Source of the DNA: Anagrus nilaparvatae
Lineage: Eukaryota > Arthropoda > Insecta > Hymenoptera > Mymaridae
Direction of reading: 5' to 3'
Assembly (NCBI GenBank): GCA_022575985.1
Contig: JAKSXM010000263.1
Span: 9,590,001 to 9,654,000, forward strand
DNA: 64,000 nt
Below, one piece after another: positions 56,476-64,000 of this stretch (positions are counted from its first letter, which is position 1; every line of letters begins with the position of its first letter). The notes under the pieces are model-generated. The model did no database searches. It was not told the DNA's origin and was given only the letters and a program-made list of their open reading frames with translations. The position numbers and the translations under genes were made by a program.

Positions 56476-57104
56476 TTGTATACATAACTATACCGTGTAT
56501 ACATTAAAATAAGAAGAAGAAGAATAAGATTTGTTTTATTTAAAATTAACACGTGGGAAAAAATCTAAACAATCTAGGAAAAACGACAAATTATGTTAAA
56601 TATTATTCAATTAATTTAAAATTTTTTTATTGCATATAAGGCTTTTTACATAACCACGTGACTTCCAAGATGGCGATTTTTTTTGCCAAACATTGTGTTT
56701 ATTTACATAGGGTTTATATGAGAGTCGTCCACAAATGTATTATTAAAAAATTATTAAAAATGATTTAACAAAAAGCAAGTGAAAAAATGAATAAATAAAT
56801 ATTTAGTGTTTTTATTTTAAAAAAAATTATTGCCATAAATATTTTAAAATATCATGAAAATTAATAAAATTAAGAAAGTGTGATAGGTTATAATTTTAGA
56901 AATTAGTAATAAACTTAAAAATACTTAATTCTAAAGGAAATTAAAAATAAAAAACAAGTTGTTAGTGAATATTTAATCATTCAAGTATTATTAAAGTCAT
57001 TTTTTATAAAATTTTATAACAGATTAGTAGTGTAATGTGGTAACGACTTAAAAAAACTTGGATCCTGAAAGAAGAATTTGCTAGTTGCTTGATTTTCACC
57101 ATAA

Positions 57105-57685
57105 TAGATACAAAGAAAAAACGTTTTTTAATGATCAAAAACTTTATTTTTATGTTGTGACAATTTTTATTTAGCTCAAAAAGCTAAATTAAAAAATTAA
57201 AGATGTACCGCCCAGTAAAACTTTATTTCTTATTGTAGGCAATAAGCCCAAAGTTTTTGACTATAAGGTATTTATTTAAATAAAAAAGCTCTATAAATTT
57301 TATTTTTCACTTTAAACAAATCACCTAGATTTTTGACCAGGCATTTAATAATAATTTCTCATAGAAAAATAATTTTTTTCAGATCTTTAAGTTACTTCAA
57401 CTTAGACATAAAAATGCATCAAAAAATAGATTTGAAGACTAAAATACCCTATGAAAGATGTAAATGATTTATTTGAAGTGAAAAATAAAGTTTATAGAGC
57501 TTTTTTATTTAAATAAATACCTCAAAGTCAAAAACTTTGAGCTTATTGCCTGCAATAAGAAATATAGTTTTACTGGGCGGTACATCTTTAATTTTTTAAT
57601 TTAGCTTTTTGAGCTAAATAAAAATTGTCACAACATAAAAATAAAGTTTTTGATAATTAAAAAACGTTTTTTCTTTGTATCTCAC
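57105..57685. repeat. Inner palindrome 1
   Basis: ACGTTTTTTAAT.ATCAAAAAC, TTGTGACAATTTTTATTTAG, GATGTACCGCCCAGTAAAAC and AAAAAAGCTCTATAAA are mirrored about an axis near 57390, arms ~275 bp. Confidence 0.85.
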
Positions 57686-57689
57686 ACCC

Positions 57690-58740
57690 AGCTTGAACGA
57701 GCGAAAAGTCGAAAAAAAATAACGATAAAATCTGATACAGCTAAGTTTTCGGAAATAGTTTGTTATTTTCATATTTCCATAGCAGTAAGTTGGAGCTGAT
57801 CGTCTAAAAAATTTTTAGTCAATTTTGTGGGTGGCTGAGAGATCAAAATCCGAAAATTTGATTTTTAACAATAAATCTTTATTAAATTTAAAGAAATATA
57901 TGAAAAATTTGGATTTCCAGGGAAAAACCACTCCAGAAGAAAAAATAACTTTTCTTTTTACGATGAAATTTAGCCAAGTTATCGACAATTTAAGATTTTG
58001 CTTAAATTTGCCTTAAAAAAGATTGAAATTTTATTGAAAAAGCCTGTTTCTGAACTTTGAACATGCATTACTCGCTTGATTTTCATCGTAAAATAATAAT
58101 TTTTTTTTTTTAAATCGATTAATTTTTCCCTAGCAATTCATTTCTTTAAGAAAAAAATCATTTTTATTTACCAAATTTCAATTTTTAGGTCAAAAATTGT
58201 GTTAAGTAAATCTCGCTACTTACAGTTTTCAAAGGCTTTTGACATGAAAATTGAAATTCGGTACATAAAAATGATTTTTTTCTTAAAGAAATGAATTGCT
58301 AGGGAAAAATTAATCGATTTAAAAAAAAAAAATTATTATTTTACGATGAAAATCAAGCGAGTAATGCATGTTCAAAGTTCAGAAACAGGCTTTTTCAATA
58401 AAATTTCAATCTTTTTTAAGGCGAATTTAAGCAAAATCTTAAATTGACGATAACTTGGCTAAATTTCATCGTAAAAAGAAAAGTTTTTTTTTCTTCTGGA
58501 GTGGTTTTTCCCTGGCAATCCAAATTTTTCATCTATTTCTTTAAATTTAATAAAGATTTATTGTTAAAAATCAAATTTTCGGATCATGATCTCTCAGCCA
58601 CCCACAAAATTGACTAAAAATTTTTTAGACGATCAGCTCCAACTTACTGCTATGGAAATATGAAAATAACAAACTATTTCCGAAAACTTTGCTGTATCAG
58701 ATTTTGTCGTCATTTTTTTTCGACTTTTCGCTCGTTCAAG
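57690..58740. repeat. Inner palindrome 2
   Basis: CACACCCAGCTTGAACGAGC, GTAAGTTGGAGCTGATCGTC, CCACTCCAGAAGAAAAA and TTTGAACATGCATTACTCGC are mirrored about an axis near 58205, arms ~510 bp. It is related to the split palindrome at 40860-43500. The small frames at 57825 and 58660 are in the arms. Confidence 0.85.
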
Positions 58741-59339
58741 CTGGGTGTGATCTATTATGCTGAATATCAAGCAACTAGCAAATTCTTCTTTCAGGATCCA
58801 AGTTTTTTTAAGTCGTTACCACATTACACTACTAATCTGTTATAAAATTTTATAAAAAATGACTTTAATAATACTTGAATGATTAAATATTCACTAACAA
58901 CTTGTTATTTATTTTTAATTTCCTTTAGAATTAAGTATTTTTAAGTTTATTACTAATTTCTAAAATTATAACCTATCACACTTTCTTAATTTTATTAATT
59001 TTCATGATATTTTAAAATATTTATGGCAATAATTTTTTTTAAACTAAAAACACTAAATATTTATTTATTCATTTTTTCACTTTCTTTTTGTTAAATCATT
59101 TTTAATAATTGTTTAATAATACATTTGTGGACGACTCTCATATAAACCCTTTTTTTTTTTTTTTTTTTTTTTTGGTTATGTAAAAAGCCTTATTGCTACT
59201 GTTTTAAGTTTTAACAATTTATTTTATTAATTTGAATAATTTATTTTTTACTGCAAAAAAAATTTATTACATATTAAACTATTAGTTTATTATTAATGAT
59301 TTACACCTTTAACATTCCAAGCTCATATATTATTATTTT

Positions 59340-59480
59340 AAATTCTGTAAGTACAATGGGTGCGCTGTAATAGTTGCGCACTATACCGGGGGGACCTTAT
59401 TTGCTATCTGGGTATCGACTCCTTTGCTTAACATTGCGTTTTATCTCCTTAAGTCTAGCCTCCATGCGCTCAACTATACT
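59340..59480 (-). repeat. Outer inverted repeat flanking 56637-59193, right
   Basis: Complement of 56330-56475 with indels; contains GGGGGGACCTTATTTGC and CTCCTTAAGTCTAG.CTCCATG. Confidence 0.55.
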
Positions 59481-61060
59481 TTGTATACTTTTGTGTACTT
59501 TATTAGTTTAACCTCTTTGATGCAAACAAATTTCTTTTTTCTCTTAGTCTCATAGTTTGTTATTTAATATCAACACTTTTGAAATGATATTACATTTGTA
59601 ATTCATTGCATTCTAATTATTTTAAATACAATAATTATATAAATTTCTAAGCTGCTATTTTTAATAGCTTAGGAAAGTTTATCTTGATTGTACTTAGTAT
59701 ATACTTTATTCTAATCTCTATGGTAAGATATAACTTTAAAAATAATCATTTGTCTTAATTTTTTGAAAATTTTAAATATTTTATAGGATATTGAAAGTTC
59801 CAGGATCTATATTGATGATTTATATTCCGAAGAATATAATAAAGTTTTAAAAGCAATTGTGTAAGTTAACAAATTAATGTTTTATAATATAGCAATTTAG
59901 AAAAAAAAGTTATACAGAATATATGTAATACAAAAATAATTCAACTTTATTGCATTTTTTATAATTTATCCAAACAAATCATCTTTTAGGTATTCAAGTT
60001 TCATAATAATAATTAGTTTAGTTTATTTTCTACCAAGCATCAGGAACGAAGTTTTCAAGAAGTCTTAAGAAATTCTTAAGTTATTTTAGAATATTCTTTT
60101 GCCTTGTGCGAATATTTTATCTTTGTTATATTATGATTTTATTTTATTACAAACACATAAAAGTACCTTGACTTATACCTATTCAAGTTTGTCTTATTGA
60201 TTGAACAAAATAAATTTTCAAAACTTATAAACATGGTAATCCTCAATACCAAGTAAGGTTTTCAAAAAAGACACCAAAATCTGTGTTTTTGCAATACATA
60301 TCTTAAAAGAATCTGAACTGAAATCAGATCTGCTCATTTTTTTGAGAAACTGGAATTTTAAAATTTTATTTAATATAGGGACTTTGCAAAATTTTGAAAA
60401 ATTTAATAGAATTATTTATAAGCGTTTGTATTATATTTTTGTATTATATAAATAAAATGCTAATACTTTTATAATTCATTTTGCCAAAATTTCAATTTAA
60501 TACATAATTCAAATAATAGTTCATTAATTCATTATAAAATTATAAGTACCTATATATGAAAACCATTTGATCTATATGCATTGATTTATACTTATAAGGT
60601 AATGTGCTAATGTGGCATAAAAAAAGATGTGCACTTCCTGATTTTATTGAATATGTTTAATATCTCTAATTATTATTAGTTACTTATAATATTGTTTTAT
60701 AGCTTTACTTAAATTAAATTTTATTGTGTACAAATAATTTGGTTAAATCCGATAGTTTCTGCCAAAATATCTATTTAATAATTGCTACATGCTACTTGCT
60801 GTTACCGTGACACTTAATTTTTTTTTTATTATTTTAAAAATTTTTTTCTTTACATTCATAAATATAGTTTATTTTTGAATAATTTCTGTTATATTTACAA
60901 TTATTATATTTGTTATACTATATGATATTTCATGTATCAGATTTTGTAATGGAACAAATAAATGACTATTTAGATTTAAAATTACATTTACATATTTTTG
61001 TGAAATTCATTTAATATAATGACGTAGCCTGTATGAAGCCACTGTATATAATCGTTTATA
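59481..61060. other. AT-rich, repeat-poor sequence
   Basis: This is the longest stretch without fold-back or tandem repeat structure. Apart from the possible exon at 59787-59860, no coding feature is recognised. It could be intronic sequence of a gene extending beyond what I can resolve. Confidence 0.45.
59787..59860 (+). CDS. Possible 74 bp internal exon, unknown protein
   Basis: A T-rich tract ending TTTTATAG is followed by 74 bp open in one frame and then GTAAGT, a strong donor. The frame reads DIESSRIYIDDLYSEEYNKV then LKAIV, an acidic/tyrosine-rich composition unlike the AT-driven junk frames around it. Length (24 codons plus two bases) would give a phase change. No flanking exon was recognised and no family is assigned. 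It could be chance. Confidence 0.35.
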
Positions 61061-61514
61061 CAGTAAGTGCATACAGCCCTGTATAGTTTTTCACGGAATA
61101 CAGACACCAATTATTAGGTAATAAATGAGCCCTTGCATAACATGGTCAGGGGAATTATAAGCTGCTCAGAGGAACAAATTAAGTCTATTGGGCTATGGGA
61201 AAAAATGATATCCTGATGTATAAATCGAACCCAAGGATGCAAATGGACTATAGGGGTAAAAAATTGATCCATCATGATAGAAAAAATATTAACAGATAAA
61301 ATCAACCATCCAGGGGCTTATTGGGGCAAATCGGGAGAAAACCCAAAGGGAACAAAACTATTCAAAACGATTGAAATGCCAATCGTATAAAATGACTTAT
61401 GGTTTTTACGATTCGGGGCGATTAAATTTAATCGTTCTGAATGGTAAGTATAAATTTTAATCGTAACCAATGGTTTTAACATGGAACATGTTCATTGGAT
61501 GGGGTATTTGAAAA
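61061..61514. other. Unassigned sequence
   Basis: The minus frame 61114-61305 has no motif. The patch at 61085-61330 has GGGG-containing short words, a transition to the following G-rich repeat. Confidence 0.4.
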
Positions 61515-61640
61515 AGTCTGGCTTGGCAGGGGGGGGGGGTCAAAAATTGACGTTTTTAGGGGGGTGGGGTCAAAAATTGACGCTTTTAGGGGGGGGGTGA
61601 AAAATTGACGTTATTAGGGGGGGGGGGTAAAATGGACTTA
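61515..61640 (+). repeat. G-run minisatellite, ~36 bp
   Basis: About three and a half copies of GGGGGGGGTCAAAAATTGACG followed by TTTTTAG-like linkers. GTCAAAAATTGAC is a palindrome. Runs of 6-12 G on one strand could form a G-quadruplex. Confidence 0.8.
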
Positions 61641-61665
61641 GAATATTTTCGATTCAGGAACTTTT

Positions 61666-61925
61666 GGTGCAGAAGTACCTAGGGACCTATGGTGCTGAAG
61701 TCCCTAAAGACCTTTGGTGCTGAAGTACCTAGGAACCTTTGGTGCAGAAGTCCCTAAAGACCTTTGGTGCAGAAGTACCTAGGGAGAATTGGTGCAGAAG
61801 TACCTAGGGACCTATGGTGCAGAAGTTCCTAACGACCTTTGGTGCAGAAGTACGTAGGAATTTTTGGTGCAGAAGTCCCTAAAAGCCTTTGGTGCAGAAG
61901 TACCTAGGGACCATTGGTGCAGAAT
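61666..61925 (+). repeat. 25 bp minisatellite, 11 copies
   Basis: GGTGCAGAAGTACCTAGGGA plus ACCTAT/ACCTTT-type tails begins at 61666, 61691, 61716, 61741, 61766, 61791, 61816, 61841, 61866, 61891 and 61916, every 25 bases with no indel. Two variants (TACCTAGGGA and TCCCTAAAGA) largely alternate in the first copies. Confidence 0.95.
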
Positions 61926-61929
61926 TTTT

Positions 61930-62149
61930 ATAGAATTATAAATAATTTTTAATAAATTTGATTTTCAATGAAAATCATAGCAAAAATACAAAACCGAACA
62001 AGTCGATTTTGTTATATAATAAGTATTTGACTAGTTCTTATATGCAGTTGGAAAATCATTTTATTTATGACTTTGAAAAAAGCCATCTACTTTAGACAAA
62101 ATGAACTAATTAAGATGATTAATAGGTGGCGATTACTATTTTTTTATGG
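61930..62149. other. AT-rich spacer
   Basis: Nothing recognised. Confidence 0.5.
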
Positions 62150-64000
62150 AAAATCGGAAAATTTGTTGGTTGGAAAAATTGAATTGTTTTTCACCCAAAA
62201 TTCATTTTTCTCGCCTTAAAAAACTCCCTTGTAAAGTTAAAAGTTGGTTTTTTTAAGTTTAATCGTCCACCATCTTGGAAAATCGGAAAATTTGTTGGGT
62301 TGAAAAATTCAATATTTTCACCCAAAAGTTATTTTTCTCGCCTTAAAAAACTCCCTTGTAAAGTTAAAAGTTGGTTTTTTAAGTTTAATCGTCCACCATC
62401 TTGGAAAATCGGAAAATTTGTTTGGTTGAAAAATGGAATATTGTTCACCCAGAATTCATTTTTATCGCCCTAAAAAACCCCCTTGTATTGTGAGAAGTTT
62501 ATTTTTCAATCCACCGTCTTGGAAAATCGGAAAATATTTTGGGTTGAAAGATTGAATATTTTTCCCCAAAATTCATTTTTCTCGCTCTAAAAAACCCCCT
62601 TGTAATGTGAAAAGTTGATGTTTTCAAGTCTTTCAATCCGCTATCTTGGGAAATCGGAAAATTTGTTGGGTTGAAAAATTCAATATTTTCACCTAAAATT
62701 CATTTTTCTCGCTCTAAAAAACCCCTTTGTAAAGTTAAAAGTTGTTTTTTTTAAGTTTAATCGTCCACCATCTTGAAAAATCGGAAAATTTGTTGGGTTG
62801 AAAAATTGAATATTTTTCACCCAGAATTCATTTTTATCGCCCTAAAAAACCCCCTTGTATTGTGAGAAGTTGATTTTTCAATCCGCCGTCTTGGAAAATC
62901 GGAAAATATGTTGGGTTGAAAAATTCAATATTTTCACCCAAAAGTTATTTTTCTCGCCTTAAAAAACTCCCTTGTAAAGTTAAAAGTTGGTTTTTTAAGT
63001 TTAATCGTCCACCATCTTGGAAAATCGGAAAATTTGTTTGGTTGAAAAATGGAATATTGTTCACCCAGAATTCATTTTTATCGCCCTAAAAAACCCCCTT
63101 GTATTGTGAGAAGTTTATTTTTCAATCCACCGTCTTGGAAAATCGGAAAATATGTTGGGTTGAAAGATTGAATATTTTTCACCAAAAATTCATTTTTCTC
63201 GCTCTAAAAAACCCCCTTGTAATGTGAAAAGTTGATGTTTTCAAGTCTTTCAATCCGCTATCTTGGGAAATCGGAAAATTTGTTGGGTTGAAAAATTCAA
63301 TATTTTCACCTAAAATTCATTTTTCCCGCTCTAAAAAACCCCTTTGTAAAGTTAAAAGTTGTTTTTTTTAAGTTTAATCGTCCACCATCTTGAAAAATCG
63401 GAAAATTTGTTGGGTTGAAAAATTGAATATTTTTCACCCAGAATTCATTTTTATCGCCCTAAAAAACCCCCTTGTATTGTGAGAAGTTGATTTTTCAATC
63501 CGCCGTCTTGGAAAATCGGAAAATATGTTGGGTTGAAGGATTGAATATTTTTCACCCAAAATTCATTTTTCTCGCCCTAAAAAACCCCCTTGTAATGTGA
63601 AAAGTTGATGTTTTCAAGTTTTTCAATCCGCTATCTTGGAAAATCGGAAAGTTTGTTGGGTTGAAAAATTGAATATTTTTTACCAAAAATTCATTTTTCT
63701 CGCCCTAAAAAACCCCCTTGTAATGTGAGAAGTTGATTTTTCAATCCGCCATCTTGGAAAATCGGAAAATATGTTGGGTTGAAAGATTGAATATTTTTCA
63801 CCAAAAATTCATTTTTCTCGCCCTAAAAAATCCCCTTGTAATGTGAGAAGTTGATTTTTCAATCCGCTATCTTGGAAAATCGGAAAATTTGTTGGGTTGA
63901 AAAATTGAATATTTTCCACCTAAAATTCATTTTTCCCGCCCTAAAAAACCCCCTTGTAAAGTTAAAAGTTGGTTTTTTTATGTTTAATGTTCCGCCATCT
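62150..64000 (-). repeat. Fold-back-type array of 118-129 bp monomers, continues past window
   Basis: Fifteen monomers with ATCGGAAAAT spaced 118-129 bp (62153 to 63879), each with a CC.CCATCTTGG-type core, TTGGGTTGAAAAATT, CACCCAAAATTCATTTTTCTCG and AAAAAACCCCCTTGTAA. Five successive monomers form a 616 bp higher-order unit, repeated about 99 percent identically by eye (62290-62905, 62906-63521). Orientation equals the right array of FB1. Whether an opposed array lies beyond 64000 cannot be seen. Confidence 0.85.

Larger units (their letters stand above)
56637..59193. mobile_element. Triple-nested fold-back element (2.56 kb)
   Basis: Ends ATAAGGCTTTTTACATAACC and its complement. Arms 56637-57116 and 58740-59193 are nearly identical complements (for example CTTGGATCCTGAAAGAAGAA and AATTATTGCCATAAATATTT). 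Between them stand two complete palindromes end to end (57105-57685 and 57690-58740). The left arm has CCACGTGACTTCCAAGATGGCG where the right arm has a T run. No coding sequence. Confidence 0.85.

Noticed and set aside
61666..61925. CRISPR-like regular repeat spacing
   Set aside because: Units are contiguous 25 bp copies with no unique spacers, in a eukaryotic context.
1..64000. Functional tRNA genes
   Set aside because: No A-box/B-box pair with a foldable cloverleaf was spotted by eye; the only tRNA-related signal is the primer binding site at 33599.
1..64000. Telomeric TTAGG arrays or rDNA
   Set aside because: No tandem TTAGG run and no rRNA sequence, although R1-like LINE remnants occur.

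Overview
The window is a strongly AT-rich piece of a eukaryotic nuclear genome, most probably an arthropod and likely an insect. It carries an R1-clade-like LINE, a Jockey-superfamily-like LINE, a Ty3/mag-like LTR element and Penelope-like GIY-YIG fragments. That mix is typical of insects, but no single-copy host gene is recognised that would fix the species. There are no rRNA operons, no operons and no CRISPR arrays. Every coding trace is either a broken retroelement or, at one place (59787-59860), a possible short exon.

The layout is dominated by fold-back (long inverted-repeat) DNA, often nested: 3516-6255, 9868-13986, 17206-18345, 19739-21090, 22528-25412, 31018-39127, 34222-35246, 41157-42335 (inside 40860-43500), 46449-53286, 54895-55764, 56637-59193, and a half element running off the end from 62150. 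Many of these have arms built from 118-150 bp tandem monomers. In six separate arrays the monomers share one conserved island, CCAAGATGGCGGACC, inside otherwise divergent sequence. The island matches the binding consensus of the zinc-finger factor YY1/Pleiohomeotic.

Retroelement remnants lie between or inside these. An R1-like LINE is present as two fragments in opposite orientation (14340-15425 minus, 15779-16248 plus). A second LINE RT fragment lies at 21600-22380 (minus). A Ty3-like element with its 5' LTR, a tRNA-Ser-type primer binding site, gag, two zinc knuckles, protease and the start of RT lies at 31892-33890 (minus), inside the 31018-39127 fold-back. Two Penelope-like GIY-YIG endonuclease fragments are at 27467-27829 and 45752-45932; the second is preceded by 131 bp direct repeats and followed by a hammerhead-ribozyme-like core. 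Similar cores occur at 17009, 49692 and, on the minus strand, 45109-45157.

A cut-and-paste-like element with 20 bp perfect terminal repeats sits in a TTAA site at 7060-7980; the neighbouring repeat copy near 9500 preserves the unoccupied site. A reverse-oriented relative of its interior lies at 54040-54570. Other features are a 5S rRNA-like pseudogene with a poly(A) tract (6394-6505 minus), an 11-copy 25 bp minisatellite with no length variation (61666-61925), and a 616 bp higher-order repeat near the right edge. The region reads as a repeat graveyard with several young, highly self-complementary elements. No cooperating gene set is visible.
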